This document shows, piece after piece, positions 1-8,988 of a stretch of 64,000 nt of DNA. Below the pieces are notes generated by a model. That model saw only the letters and a program-made list of their open reading frames with translations, was not told the DNA's origin and searched no databases. Made by a program: the position numbers and the translations under genes. Position 1 is the stretch's first letter, and the number at the start of each line of letters is the position of its first letter. Location of the stretch: positions 9,034,001 through 9,098,000 of the forward strand of contig NZ_CP069396.1 of assembly GCF_016887565.1 (NCBI RefSeq). Reading direction: 5' to 3'. The stretch comes from Archangium violaceum. Lineage in GTDB: Bacteria; Myxococcota; Myxococcia; Myxococcales; Myxococcaceae.

Positions 1-1
1 C

Positions 2-586
2 CGCAGTCCGCGGCCGGACTCGTGGACGCTCGCCGAGTTCGCCGACGATCTCGTCGAGACCTTCCCGCGTGAGCTCGACGTCGTCGTGGGACACTCGCTC
101 GGAGGCGCGGTGCTCGCGGCGGCGGTGGAGCGGTTGTGGCCCGGCCACGCGGTGTATCTGGATCCAGGCTTCCAGCTGGGCCTGCCGACCTCCGGGCTCT
201 GGGGTCGGTTGTTCTGGGCGGCTCCGGCCCTGACACTCGGTGTCGCCGCCCTCTTCACCGCGCGCTCGAACGCGGCGGCGCGCAAGGGCTACCCGGAGCG
301 CACGCAGCGCCTCATCTCGGACGCGACGGCGCGCTTCGACAAGCGCATGGCCACGAGCGTCTTCCGGGACATCGCTTTCCACCCGGTGGTCGCCGCCAGG
401 CCCGTCGTGCCCTCCACCGCCGTACTCTCCGCGGACAGCAAGGCCGTGTTGCCAGAGGCGCTTGCCACGGCACTGACGGGGTTCGGGTGGGATGTGCGCA
501 GGCTGCCCCACCTGCGCCACGACATGCAGCTGCAGGATCCGTCGGCGACGTTCGCGCTCCTGCGGGACGTGCTGCTCGGCGAGTGA
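2..586 (+). CDS. alpha/beta hydrolase, 5' end outside window
   Basis: The frame is open from base 2, so the true start lies upstream; 194 residues are visible. The nucleophile elbow G-H-S-L-G-G is about 30 residues in. The late His needed for a Ser-Asp-His triad is probably the one in LRHDMQLQDP near the C-terminus. This is the layout of small alpha/beta-fold esterases and lipases. Substrate cannot be told. A GTG at 86 would start inside the catalytic elbow, so it is not a credible start. Confidence 0.8.
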   Translation, partial: RSPRPDSWTLAEFADDLVETFPRELDVVVGHSLGGAVLAAAVERLWPGHAVYLDPGFQLGLPTSGLWGRLFWAAPALTLGVAALFTARSNAAARKGYPERTQRLISDATARFDKRMATSVFRDIAFHPVVAARPVVPSTAVLSADSKAVLPEALATALTGFGWDVRRLPHLRHDMQLQDPSATFALLRDVLLGE

Positions 587-1040
587 GCTCTGAGCTGTCC
601 CTTCATGGTGGCGGCTTCGATTCCCGCTGCCCCCATGGCGCGGCCCTCGAGCACGGCGATGGGTGTAGCCGATGGGCGATCGAGCTCTTTTACCAGCTCG
701 ACGCAGGCCTTCGCCGCTAACGAGACATCCGCGCCACTGCGGAGCGCGCTGCGCTCGGAGGACCATTACGCCCGTGAATGGGCGTTCCCCGCCTGCCCAT
801 ATTAGCGCACGAAGCGGGCGTTGGGCTCGACGCTGATCTCGAGCTCGGAGGCGAACGTGGGGTCTCCAAGGTGGAGCGTATTGCAAAAGTGGGACGACTC
901 CCCGGCGTGCGCTCCGTGTATGAGCCCTGGCACGAGCGTGTGCACTCCTCCGCACAGAAGTGGGCAACACAGGCCTTCCGCCCCGCGGGGTGTGGTGGTG
1001 CCACGATTGCATCAGGAGCACGCTTCTCCCTGGGGGATGG
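587..1040. other. 454-base gap without a convincing gene
   Basis: No reading frame here looks coding. Around 640-720 the minus strand reads a short stretch (TPIAVLEGRAMG) that resembles the last residues of the RtcB-like protein encoded at 39542, which ends [10 protein letters not shown]. The match is too short to call a remnant. The bases just before 1041 probably carry the promoter of the lipoprotein gene. Confidence 0.4.
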
Positions 1041-1817
1041 ATGCGTACGAAGATCCAAGGTGTGGGCTCGCTGTTGCTGCTGTTGCTGTGGGGATGTGGC
1101 CCGGTCACGCTCGAAGACATGAAGGCTCCCATCCTCTGGGTGGCGACGCCGCCTGCCACGGGCCCGGGGTCCAAGGAGTTGCTCATCACCTTGAAGGAAG
1201 GCGGGGAGGACTGCCCGAACCTGTCGAACCAGATGCGGGCGTACTTCAACGACGTCGAAGTGCCCATGAGCCACGCGGGCCAGTGGAGCAATGGGAGCAT
1301 CATCATGGGGCCCGGTCCCCGTTGTTTCTCGACGCTCTTCCGCGCCGAGGGGAACGGCCTCCCCTCCACGCTCGGGGATGACGTCACCCGCATACACATC
1401 ACGGAGGGAGGCAAGACACTCCATGCGGAAATCCAGGGCCTCTGTGCTCCACGGCGCGTCACGGTGCGCTCGCCAGCGAGCGGCGTGCTACGTCCGGGCG
1501 ACGAGGTGGAGCTCGAGTGGCAGCCCGCGACGGACGAGGTGCTCGTCCAGGGCGTCACTCTAGCAACCAGCACAAGCGCCCATGATGTTGCACGGCTCAG
1601 CGACGGAACGCTCCAGGTGGAAGGCAACCGCCTACGCTTCCGGCTGCCGCAGCTCACCGGGGCCAGGGAAGGAACAGCCGAGCTCCGGTTGACCAGCGGC
1701 TCGGAAGGCGACTACCGCCACAGGGTGACTCGCTGCGAGGGCTTCGTGCAGTGTCACTTCGAGTGCAGGTACCCGCAAGTGCAACGGACCGTCCAGGTGA
1801 CGCTCCAGCTCGGTTGA
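1041..1817 (+). CDS. secreted lipoprotein of unknown function
   Basis: The 258-residue product starts MRTKIQG, has a Leu-rich hydrophobic stretch and then a lipobox L-L-W-G-C, so a lipoprotein exported by Sec and lipidated on Cys is expected. The rest is beta-rich with scattered Cys and no domain I recognise. A longer in-frame start exists at 960, but it would place about 27 non-signal residues before the signal peptide. Length and Cys content fit the many lineage-specific envelope lipoproteins of myxobacteria. Function unknown. Confidence 0.75.
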   Translation: MRTKIQGVGSLLLLLLWGCGPVTLEDMKAPILWVATPPATGPGSKELLITLKEGGEDCPNLSNQMRAYFNDVEVPMSHAGQWSNGSIIMGPGPRCFSTLFRAEGNGLPSTLGDDVTRIHITEGGKTLHAEIQGLCAPRRVTVRSPASGVLRPGDEVELEWQPATDEVLVQGVTLATSTSAHDVARLSDGTLQVEGNRLRFRLPQLTGAREGTAELRLTSGSEGDYRHRVTRCEGFVQCHFECRYPQVQRTVQVTLQLG

Positions 1818-1873
1818 GCGTCCGTAGAGAACAAGAGACCGTCAGTCCCCCGTCGCAGCGCGCCGTGAAGATG

Positions 1874-2212
1874 TCAGGACAAGAGCTCGATGATGGAGAA
1901 GAAGGAGGGCACCGCCATCACCGTGACGATGAGCGTGGCGAGGGTGGTGCGCATCTCGCTCTGGCGGACCCAGCGGTAGCCAAACCCGAGGACCGCGAGG
2001 AAGACGAGGAACAAGCGCACGGCATCCAGCAGGTCACCGCCAGCGAATGACGCCACCGTTGCGGCCGTGAAGGGGCTGCACAGGAAGTAGAGGACGGTGA
2101 CGGGCGTCGAGGGCCTGTAGGGGTCGGGCATGGCCGGTTGGGATGGCGGGGCCAGAGTGACGGGAGACAGGTTCAGCCCTGTCTCCCAGCCATCAGCGCT
2201 CGGGGAAGCCAA
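1874..2212 (-). CDS. small membrane protein
   Basis: Up to 112 residues with two hydrophobic segments (around VTVLYFLCSPFTAATVASF and AVRLFLVFLAVLGF) and possibly a third near the C-terminus (LIVTVMAVPSFFSI). An internal Met at 2131 (MPDPYRP) may be the true start, because the first 27 residues are low-complexity. No family recognised. The gene is convergent with the lipoprotein gene that ends at 1817. Confidence 0.55.
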   Translation of the reverse strand: MASPSADGWETGLNLSPVTLAPPSQPAMPDPYRPSTPVTVLYFLCSPFTAATVASFAGGDLLDAVRLFLVFLAVLGFGYRWVRQSEMRTTLATLIVTVMAVPSFFSIIELLS

Positions 2213-2236
2213 CCATCCCCAAGAGCGAGTGGGGCC

Positions 2237-2515
2237 TCAGTAACACGCTCCACAGCGCACACTGCCGGTTCCCACCTCGTAGTAGTCCGAACCGTTGGTG
2301 CAGTAGTAGCGCAGGAAGTTGCCCCACCCGGTGCCGCAGACCTGGGCGCAGTCCCAGTAGGAGCCCAACGTGTAGCCAGAGGGGCAGCTCGGGGCGAGCT
2401 CCTGCTCGGTCTGATTGACGCTCTGCTCCGGCTGCTGCTCGGGCATCGTGCCGCCACAGCCCACGGACAACAGCCCTGCCGCCAACAGCCCGCCCAACAT
2501 GCTCTTCATGTGCAT
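2237..2515 (-). CDS. small Cys-rich lipoprotein
   Basis: 92 residues: a signal peptide, lipobox L-S-V-G-C, a Gln/Glu-rich spacer, then a compact Cys-rich domain with six Cys (CPSG..CAQVC..YYC..CGAC). It is probably an exported, disulfide-stabilised outer-membrane lipoprotein. Met3 at 2509 is an alternative start. Such short Cys-rich lipoproteins are frequent in myxobacteria and mostly uncharacterised. Confidence 0.7.
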   Translation of the reverse strand: MHMKSMLGGLLAAGLLSVGCGGTMPEQQPEQSVNQTEQELAPSCPSGYTLGSYWDCAQVCGTGWGNFLRYYCTNGSDYYEVGTGSVRCGACY

Positions 2516-2652
2516 GGAATCCTCGCCAAGCCTTGATTACGGGTTGAAGCGTCGACGGTAGTGAGAAGGAGGAATCACTGTCAACCCACGCGGCGTGGGC
2601 CCGGGGTCCATTGATACGAGGAAAGAGGAAGCTCCAGGGTGGTCACGGCGCC

Positions 2653-2818
2653 CCGCGCATAGGCGAAATGGGGGCCGTGTTGAGGGGGCGGACTGGTGCA
2701 AAGGGGTCGAGGAGGGCCACTGCCGGAGCGAGCAAGGGCGTGCGCCGCGCCGGTGCAGGGGGCAGTGCCATGGGCTTGGGGCTCACTGCTGCCCTGGCCG
2801 CCCTGCCTCGAGGAGAGA
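2653..2818 (+). repeat. dispersed repeat, copy A
   Basis: One of four similar stretches in the window (others at 29251, 31552 and 34628). The copies share a start like GCATAGGCGGAATGGGGG, an inner block with AAGGGGTCGAGGAGGGCC, and, in the full-length copies, an end like CCCTGCCTTGAGCAGAG. Copies A and D are closest by eye. The right end of copy A runs straight into a truncated rtcB fragment. The sequence is open in several frames but has no convincing coding signal. A small non-autonomous mobile element or the terminus of a larger one is inferred. Confidence 0.7.
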
Positions 2819-2821
2819 AGC

Positions 2822-3076
2822 AGGGATGGCACCTCCCACTCCCCGCGAGCCCGAGTGGATGAGCAGCCACAGGTCTCCCCCCGCATCCCGGTCCAGCTCG
2901 AGGAAGTGGTTGCCTCCACCGAGCGTGCCGAGGTGCCTCGACGCCAGGCGCTCCCACTCCCGCTGGAGCCGGTGCGTGGAGAGGCTCGCGGCCTGGAGCC
3001 CGGGAGGCAGGGGCAGGCCCGCGCCCCGGTGCACCGCGTCCCCCACCGGCACCCGGCGCGCCAGTACCGCCAGCTC
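2822..3076 (-). pseudogene. internal fragment of a duplicated rtcB gene
   Basis: On the minus strand this encodes about 80 residues nearly identical to the middle of the RtcB-like protein at 39542-40699: [12 protein letters not shown]..., the metal-binding block LGGGNHFLE, and HSGSRGVGG. By eye I count about a dozen base differences in roughly 240. The fragment has neither the N-terminus nor the C-terminal catalytic His. It is bounded on the left by repeat copy A and on the right by the stop codon of the gene at 3079. It is therefore a gene scrap rather than a gene. Confidence 0.85.
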
Positions 3077-3078
3077 GC

Positions 3079-4650
3079 TCAAAGCGCCTCGTACCCCTCG
3101 TCGTTTCTCCCCACCAGCCCGCAGTCCACCGCAAGCGAGAGCGCCGTCGCGAGCCGGTCCGCTGTCAGGCGGGGTCTCCATTCGTCCTTGGCCAGGAGCG
3201 TGAGCCCGTCTTCTTCGATGGTGACGCGCAACCGTTGTGTATTGCCATCGAACCGGTTCGCCGCGACCGCGAAGTGCTGGCTCAAGACCATCGCCTCGAA
3301 CAAGAACAACAGGAACTCACGTGTTGTCATCGCCTCACAGCGAGTCACCAGCTCGCGCCAGTATTTCAAGGAGATGCGCTCGCTGCCACCGCTGCCCATC
3401 GAGGATTCGGCTTCCGGATCAGCCCCGAGCAGCTCGGCGCTCCGCGCGCACAGGAACAAGCCCTGGAGGGCCTGCACGACCAGCGTGTCCCTCCTCTGCC
3501 GGAGTGCCTCCTCCACGCGCTCGATCGACTTGAAGGCACACGCCGCGTCATCGGTGAGTGCCCGCTCATGGAGTTCTTCGAGGGTGGAAACCGTGGGGAC
3601 GAGACGCCTCGCCAACTCCGCCACCGTGAGACTGCGGACCTCCTCGGAGAGCTCGGTCTTCAAAGCCTCGAGTGCCGAGCTCACCAGCGAATCGGTCTCC
3701 CGGGCACCTGCCTCGAGCCTCTGCTCGAGCCACACGAGCAGGCTCTCGTGGGCAAGGCGCTGCGCCTGACGGACCTGCATCACGGCCCACCGTGTCCGAG
3801 CCTGGACGAGTTGCGTGGGGACAGCGAGAGGAGTGAGACCAGGCAGCCGCGCGTAGACCATCGCCTTGCGCAACTCGTCTTGTGTGAGAGGCTTCTTCGC
3901 CCACGACAAGACCCACCGCGCGAGTGCGAGGGTCGCGCTGCGGCGCCCCTTGGCGCTGTGGTCTCCTACCGTCCTCTCGTCGAAGAAGGCCCTGCGGAAC
4001 GCGGCGCGCTCTTCCTCGGTCGGCTCGAACACGTTCCACCCCGGGAGCAGGCCGCGGGCGTCCTCCTCGGTACCTACCGCCGCGCCGAGTCCCAGAAGGT
4101 GTGCTCCTGGACGAGAGGCGAGGTTCTGCTCGAGCACCTCCGCCAGACGCACCCCTTCGCCGCACGTGCGCAGGAATCCGCCCTCCAACTGCTCCAGGAA
4201 GCCCAATCCGCCAAGCACCTTCGAGGCGGGGCCATACTGCACCGGTGCCATGAGACGGGTCTCCGGGGTTCGCTTCCAGGCCGTGAACGTGAGTGGCACG
4301 GTGTCCTCGGGGCGCTCGGCGGGAGACCTCGCGTTGCTTCCCGGAAGCCTTGCAGGAGCCATGAGGACATGCCCCCACGTGAACAGGATCTCGGCGCGCT
4401 CACAGAACTCACGCAGCAACTGGCTGGAGGCCTGCTTCTGCCCACTCGCCGAGACGAGCTTGTAGAACTTCCAGTGAATCCAACTCAGAACGGAGAAGGC
4501 GCGGATGTATCTCGTCACGTTGTTGATGCCGGGCAGGCAAGCCCCCATCAGCTCGAGGTTGGCTTGCCGAAGTCCCAGGAAGTCCACGCCACCATTCAGC
4601 AGCTTGTACGGCGGGACGAAGAAAGGGCCGTTTGGGATCTGCACGTTCAT
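3079..4650 (-). CDS. uncharacterised protein, partner of PLD-family protein
   Basis: 523 residues starting MNVQIPNG. The start overlaps the stop of the upstream PLD gene in an ATGA, so the two are translationally coupled. The protein looks soluble and mainly helical. The N-terminal part (GINNVTRYIRAFSVLSWIHWKFY) resembles, from memory only, the N-termini of uncharacterised proteins that travel with PLD nucleases in defence loci. No enzymatic motif is visible. Residues 300-450 are rich in charged helices and could mediate oligomerisation. The role is inferred only from its neighbour. Confidence 0.7.
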   Translation of the reverse strand: MNVQIPNGPFFVPPYKLLNGGVDFLGLRQANLELMGACLPGINNVTRYIRAFSVLSWIHWKFYKLVSASGQKQASSQLLREFCERAEILFTWGHVLMAPARLPGSNARSPAERPEDTVPLTFTAWKRTPETRLMAPVQYGPASKVLGGLGFLEQLEGGFLRTCGEGVRLAEVLEQNLASRPGAHLLGLGAAVGTEEDARGLLPGWNVFEPTEEERAAFRRAFFDERTVGDHSAKGRRSATLALARWVLSWAKKPLTQDELRKAMVYARLPGLTPLAVPTQLVQARTRWAVMQVRQAQRLAHESLLVWLEQRLEAGARETDSLVSSALEALKTELSEEVRSLTVAELARRLVPTVSTLEELHERALTDDAACAFKSIERVEEALRQRRDTLVVQALQGLFLCARSAELLGADPEAESSMGSGGSERISLKYWRELVTRCEAMTTREFLLFLFEAMVLSQHFAVAANRFDGNTQRLRVTIEEDGLTLLAKDEWRPRLTADRLATALSLAVDCGLVGRNDEGYEAL

Positions 4651-7169
4651 GGTTTCAGTTGGACGGTCAGTCGCTGGCACTGGAGGCATTGAGTGACGCG
4701 GTAGGTGAGGAGCTCGAGCTGCGCGCTGGGGGATAGCGTGACGAAACAGTGCGCGCACGCGTCCTGGGTGCGCTGTTCTCGGAGGTTCGGGCGCGGGCCC
4801 CACCTCGAGAGACAGGCGAGGAGTTGAGGCCCGCACGGTTCACCCTTGGAAAAGATGGGCAATGTCCGGTCTGGCGGCCGGCGCGCGTCGTAGGCGGCCA
4901 GGACGTCCTGCAACTGCCTGCGACGTGTCCGTGTCGCGAGAATGAGTTCCAGACTGCTCTTCAATTCGGCGGTGGGGGTGTCGAGCATGCGGCCGGCGAA
5001 ACCGACACGCCGATTCACGAGCAGGGAGGACCGTGCTCGCTCCAGTTTCACATCGCCACCGGCGAAGCGCTCCAGGAGGCCGTGCAGACGTGAGCGCAGC
5101 GCGGGGAGATCCACGTCCTGCGCCGACAGTAGCGGAACGAGCGCCGCGGAGGTGAAGACATGCTGCTCGAGAGCATCCACCTGGGGTCTCGAGCGTGGCT
5201 CCGCACAGGCCGCGTGTAGCCATGTCCTGAGAAACTCCGCCGCCAGGTCCCGGTCCTTCAACCTGCTCAGCCGCATGTCCATGCCCACCTCGAACCAGAC
5301 CACGAGCGTTGCGCTCCGGTCCGTGGGGCTGTCCGCCGTGCTCGACACGAGTCGCATCTGCTCATCGAACAACTCCAGGCTCTTCAGGCGTTGCTGGATC
5401 GTGGCGCCGCTGTCTCCCTCTCCCTCGTCCTCCCCTTCCTCCGACACGAGGGCACTGATAGGTCGTTCCACCGCCAGTCCACCTCGAGACAAGGGCTGGC
5501 TGATCAACCGTCGGCGCAACTGCGCCATCACGCGCTCGAGGACGGCTCCCTCCCCGCCCACCGGGCTCTCCGCGGAGTCGTTCTCGGACCTGTCCGGCAG
5601 CTCGGGAGTTGGGGCCAGGGCCTCCAACTCGATGAGCACCTGAGGCTCCTCATCGCTCTCGGCTTCGCTCGAGCCCTGCGGCGTCACCTTGATGGGCCGA
5701 GTGAAGGTCGACAGGTGACGCGCTGAGCTCATCGCGAAATACTCGAGGAGTGCAATGGCATCGTCCTCTGTCTCTTCGCGGTTGATGAGGCGCAGCAGGG
5801 AGGTCACCCCGAGCCCCTGGAGTCGCGGCATGCGGAGGAGCTCATCCATGTGGATCCAACCGCGCGCAACGCGGTCGCCTTTCATGAGCTCGATCTGCAA
5901 TGAGCTCTTGAAGGCCAGCCTCTCGGCGTTTGCAAGCGTCGTCCGAAAGTCTCCCGTCGAGCTCACGGTCACATGGACCTCGGAATGTGATCCACTGGGG
6001 AGCACGATTCTTCCCGTCCAGTCACCGGAGGGATCCAACAGGGAAAGCAACTTGCCGACGAGCGCGCCGTCCCCCAGGATCGAGGCATGGACGAGGCAGG
6101 TGTGTCCCATGCCACTGGGACGGCGCTTGGGCGCGACGAAGTCCGTGGGCATGGTGACGGACTTCCACCGCACATGGCTGGAGCGCAGTGGCTCCATGCG
6201 GAGGACGCCCACCTCCACGTTCTTCGTCGAGCAGAGCGCTGGCGACGTGGCGTTGATGCTTCCCGTCACTGTCAACCTGGCCTCGGGGAGCTCCACTTCG
6301 ATCCACTTGGCGTGCAGGCTGCGTCCCTCGTCCGCAAGTTCCGGGCGGACGGCTCGCAGCGTCTTGTTCCAGCCTTTCGCTCTCATGAAGGGGAAGGGAG
6401 AGGGATCTCCCTCACGGCAAGAAAGCCCCACCGAGATGTCCTTGCATCCTGTCTTCTCGGCCAGGAGGCGAGTGGCGGCACCGTCCAGGTCATGAAAGGG
6501 TGATAGGACGAAGAGCTGCTTCCCTCCACCATTCGCGGCGCACACCTCACCGAGCTGCTCGACCGCGGGCCTGTTGACCGTGTGAATGAGCCTGGGTTGT
6601 TCCAGCACGGGAGTCGGTGGGAACGCAGCCGCCGTGGCCCTGGCGCGTGCGGCGAACGTCGTGGCCCAGGCGCGCTCCGGAATGAGGAGATCCTCTCGGG
6701 ATTGAAGTGCTTCCAGGAAGCCAGCGAAGTCCTCGAAGGTCCGGGCGGCCGATGCTGGCTCGAGAACCTCGAGGACCTCGAGGTTCCTACCATGGCCTCC
6801 GAAGGTCAGGTTGCCACTGCCCACGAGCAGCAGGTCCCCATCTGGGCCCGCCAGGTAGCAGCACTTGGGGTGGAACACACCGTGTGGCAGGCCCGCTGGC
6901 AACAGCCGGTACTCTTGCCCTATCCGGCTGGAGCGGCGCTCCATGAGCGAGGAGCGGTACCCCTCCACGTCAGCGATGATCCAGATGTCGCGGCAGCCGC
7001 TCTCTCGAAGACGACGCAGGAGGGTGGACTCGAAGAACGTCAGGCTCAGGGTGTATGTCGTGAAGAGCGCCTGCTCCCAACGCCGTGACGCGATCACCTC
7101 CTCGGGCTCTATACCTGTCATCTCGAGAGTCGCCATCCTCCAAGCATAGACGAATCGATTCCCCTCCAC
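4647..7169 (-). CDS. phospholipase D-like (HKD) nuclease-type protein with zinc ribbon
   Basis: 840 residues from a GTG start; an in-frame ATG at 7136 (MATLEMTG) is an alternative. Two PLD half-sites are visible: His100-x-Lys102 with GSGNLT (Asn120), and His286-x-Lys288 with GSINAT (Asn306). This fits the HKD nuclease branch rather than phospholipases. The middle is beta-rich and of unknown fold. The C-terminus has CxxC pairs (CAHC, then CLQC) like a zinc ribbon. PLD-fold enzymes of this branch, such as BfiI-type restriction enzymes and DISARM DrmC, act on nucleic acids. A defence role with the downstream partner is inference. Confidence 0.8.
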   Translation of the reverse strand: MEGNRFVYAWRMATLEMTGIEPEEVIASRRWEQALFTTYTLSLTFFESTLLRRLRESGCRDIWIIADVEGYRSSLMERRSSRIGQEYRLLPAGLPHGVFHPKCCYLAGPDGDLLLVGSGNLTFGGHGRNLEVLEVLEPASAARTFEDFAGFLEALQSREDLLIPERAWATTFAARARATAAAFPPTPVLEQPRLIHTVNRPAVEQLGEVCAANGGGKQLFVLSPFHDLDGAATRLLAEKTGCKDISVGLSCREGDPSPFPFMRAKGWNKTLRAVRPELADEGRSLHAKWIEVELPEARLTVTGSINATSPALCSTKNVEVGVLRMEPLRSSHVRWKSVTMPTDFVAPKRRPSGMGHTCLVHASILGDGALVGKLLSLLDPSGDWTGRIVLPSGSHSEVHVTVSSTGDFRTTLANAERLAFKSSLQIELMKGDRVARGWIHMDELLRMPRLQGLGVTSLLRLINREETEDDAIALLEYFAMSSARHLSTFTRPIKVTPQGSSEAESDEEPQVLIELEALAPTPELPDRSENDSAESPVGGEGAVLERVMAQLRRRLISQPLSRGGLAVERPISALVSEEGEDEGEGDSGATIQQRLKSLELFDEQMRLVSSTADSPTDRSATLVVWFEVGMDMRLSRLKDRDLAAEFLRTWLHAACAEPRSRPQVDALEQHVFTSAALVPLLSAQDVDLPALRSRLHGLLERFAGGDVKLERARSSLLVNRRVGFAGRMLDTPTAELKSSLELILATRTRRRQLQDVLAAYDARRPPDRTLPIFSKGEPCGPQLLACLSRWGPRPNLREQRTQDACAHCFVTLSPSAQLELLTYRVTQCLQCQRLTVQLKP

Positions 7170-7384
7170 CCGCCCGGCGCACGCTCCTGGGCTCCCGTCA
7201 GCCCCCCTCCTCTACCGCTCCATGCATGCAACAGGGCCCCTGTCCCTCCTCTGCGTGACAGGACCATGACGAAGAAATGACCGTCCCTCGGCCATGGCGC
7301 GTCCGCGACTCCTTAAGGTGAACGGCATGTGGACGGGCATCACGGAGCCCGCCATCACACGCTCGAGGAGGGGCGCCTCACAGC

Positions 7385-8053
7385 ATGCAATTCACGATCG
7401 CTGAAATCTGGGAGCACACGGGCCTGTTCGCCCGGATGATCATCTTCGCGCTGGGTGCGATGTCGATTGCCTCACTGGTTGTCATGGCCGAGCGCATGTT
7501 GGTGTACCGGAAGAGCCGCTCCGAGTCGCGCGACTTCGCCGCCAGGATGGGGGCCATCCTGGCGAAGGACGACCTCGACGCGGCGGCCAACACCAGACCA
7601 GACAAGAACGTGGGGCACCTGGGTCGGGTCATCAACTCTGGCCTGACGGCCTACCGGGTGTCGTCCTCCAGCAAGGACGTGGCGGTGGAGTCCGTGGCGC
7701 GCGCCCTCGAGCGCCAGGCGCAGCGTGAGGTGCAGAGCCTCAAGCGTGGCCTGGGCGTGCTGGCCACGGTGGGCTCCACGGCCCCCTTCGTGGGTCTGCT
7801 GGGCACCACGATGGGTATCGTGAACGCCTTCAACCTCATGGCGGCCGCGGGCTCCGGTGGTCTGGGCACCATCTCGTCCGGTATCGCCGAGGCACTCATC
7901 ACCACCGCGTTCGGCCTGCTGGTGGCCATCCCCGCGGTGATGGCCTACAACTTCCTGCAGGGTTGGGTGGACGCGCGCTCGGTGGACATCTCCGAGTCCT
8001 CCAACGAATTCCTGGACATGGTGGCCCGGCACTTCGGCGGCTCCCACTCCTGA
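7385..8053 (+). CDS. TolQ/ExbB/MotA-family proton-channel protein
   Basis: 222 residues with an N-terminal membrane helix (residues about 17-36), a cytoplasmic loop, and two C-terminal helices in the diagnostic region (STAPFVGLLGTTMGIVNAF and ITTAFGLLVAIPAVMAYNF). TolQ/ExbB proteins form the stator pore that uses proton motive force to drive an envelope machine. It is followed by two TolR/ExbD genes. One TolQ plus two TolR is the gene content of the Myxococcus gliding motor AglR-AglQ-AglS. Myxobacteria also have other TolQR/ExbBD sets, so no symbol is assigned. A purine-rich GAGGAGGGG stretch precedes the start. Confidence 0.9.
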   Translation: MQFTIAEIWEHTGLFARMIIFALGAMSIASLVVMAERMLVYRKSRSESRDFAARMGAILAKDDLDAAANTRPDKNVGHLGRVINSGLTAYRVSSSSKDVAVESVARALERQAQREVQSLKRGLGVLATVGSTAPFVGLLGTTMGIVNAFNLMAAAGSGGLGTISSGIAEALITTAFGLLVAIPAVMAYNFLQGWVDARSVDISESSNEFLDMVARHFGGSHS

Positions 8054-8084
8054 TCCACCCCTTCCAGAAAACCCAGGTGCACTC

Positions 8085-8510
8085 ATGGGAATGTCAGTCG
8101 GGGGCCCCTCCGGAGGCCCCAAGGCCGAAATCAACGTCACGCCGCTGGTGGACGTGGTGCTCGTGCTGCTCATCATCTTCATGGTCATCACCCCCATGCT
8201 CCAGCGTGGCAAGAACGTGGAGCTGCCCAAGGCCAGGGAGATCGAAAAGAAGAGGGACCCCCAGGACAACGCGCTCATCCTCTCGGTGACACCCGACAAG
8301 AAGCTCTATCTGGACAATGACTCACTGGACGAGAAGGCGCTGGAGGAGCGGCTGCGCGAGGAGCTCGCCAAGGACCCCGTCCGAAAGATTCTGCTCAAGG
8401 CGGACAACTCGCTTCGGGTAGGTGATGTGCGCAAGGTGATGAACGTGGCGCGCAAGGCCAAGGCCAGGCGCGTGTCCCTGGGGGTCGAGGAACTGAAGGA
8501 ATCGCCATGA
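8085..8510 (+). CDS. TolR/ExbD-family protein, first copy
   Basis: 141 residues with a short cytoplasmic N-terminus and one membrane helix. The helix carries the motif EINVTPLVDVVLVLLIIF, in which Asp23 is the expected proton-carrying residue. A periplasmic domain of about 90 residues follows. Start ATG 8085 has AGGTG upstream; ATG 8091 is also possible. It overlaps the next gene by ATGA. It works in complex with the TolQ-like protein encoded just upstream. Confidence 0.9.
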   Translation: MGMSVGGPSGGPKAEINVTPLVDVVLVLLIIFMVITPMLQRGKNVELPKAREIEKKRDPQDNALILSVTPDKKLYLDNDSLDEKALEERLREELAKDPVRKILLKADNSLRVGDVRKVMNVARKAKARRVSLGVEELKESP

Positions 8511-8962
8511 CCCAGAGCAAGATTCGCAGGTCCTGGGTCAAACCCGCCTCGGCGCCCAACTCGGAAATCAATGTCACACCGCTGGTGGACGTGGTGCTGG
8601 TGCTGCTCATCATCTTCATGGTGGTGACGCCGCTGATGGAGAAGGACATCGAGGTGCGCGTGCCGGAGACCGTGGTGGAGGAGAGCCCGCCACCCGACCC
8701 GAACGACACGCAGATCGTGGTGCAGGTCGCCGAGTCGGGGGACTACTCCATCAACACGGAGAAGATCGCGCCGGCCGACTACGTCACGCGACTCGCCAAG
8801 ATGCTCAACGGCAAGAAGAAGGACGAGCGCGTCGTCTTCTTCGTGGCGGATGACGAGGCGAGCTACGGCAAGCTGGTGGCCGCGCTGGATGGGGCCAAGG
8901 CGGCCGGCGCGGTGGCGCTCGGCTTCGCGCCGGAGGAGGCCGAGCCCACCCCACCGCGGTAG
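8507..8962 (+). CDS. TolR/ExbD-family protein, second copy
   Basis: 151 residues with the same helix motif as its neighbour (EINVTPLVDVVLVLLIIF) and the conserved Asp at residue 28. The periplasmic domain differs from the first copy, suggesting two different TolR subunits in one stator. The C-terminus is Pro/Glu-rich. No TonB or TolA-like gene lies nearby, which argues against a simple iron-uptake ExbBD set and is consistent with a motility-type motor. Confidence 0.9.
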   Translation: MTQSKIRRSWVKPASAPNSEINVTPLVDVVLVLLIIFMVVTPLMEKDIEVRVPETVVEESPPPDPNDTQIVVQVAESGDYSINTEKIAPADYVTRLAKMLNGKKKDERVVFFVADDEASYGKLVAALDGAKAAGAVALGFAPEEAEPTPPR

Positions 8963-8988
8963 GCGCGGGGAGGATGACGCCCAAGCCG

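Noticed and set aside
717-1424. Minus-strand open frame antisense to the first lipoprotein
   Set aside because: No start signal, poly-Gln stretch from CTG repeats, and it is a shadow of a gene with a clear lipobox.
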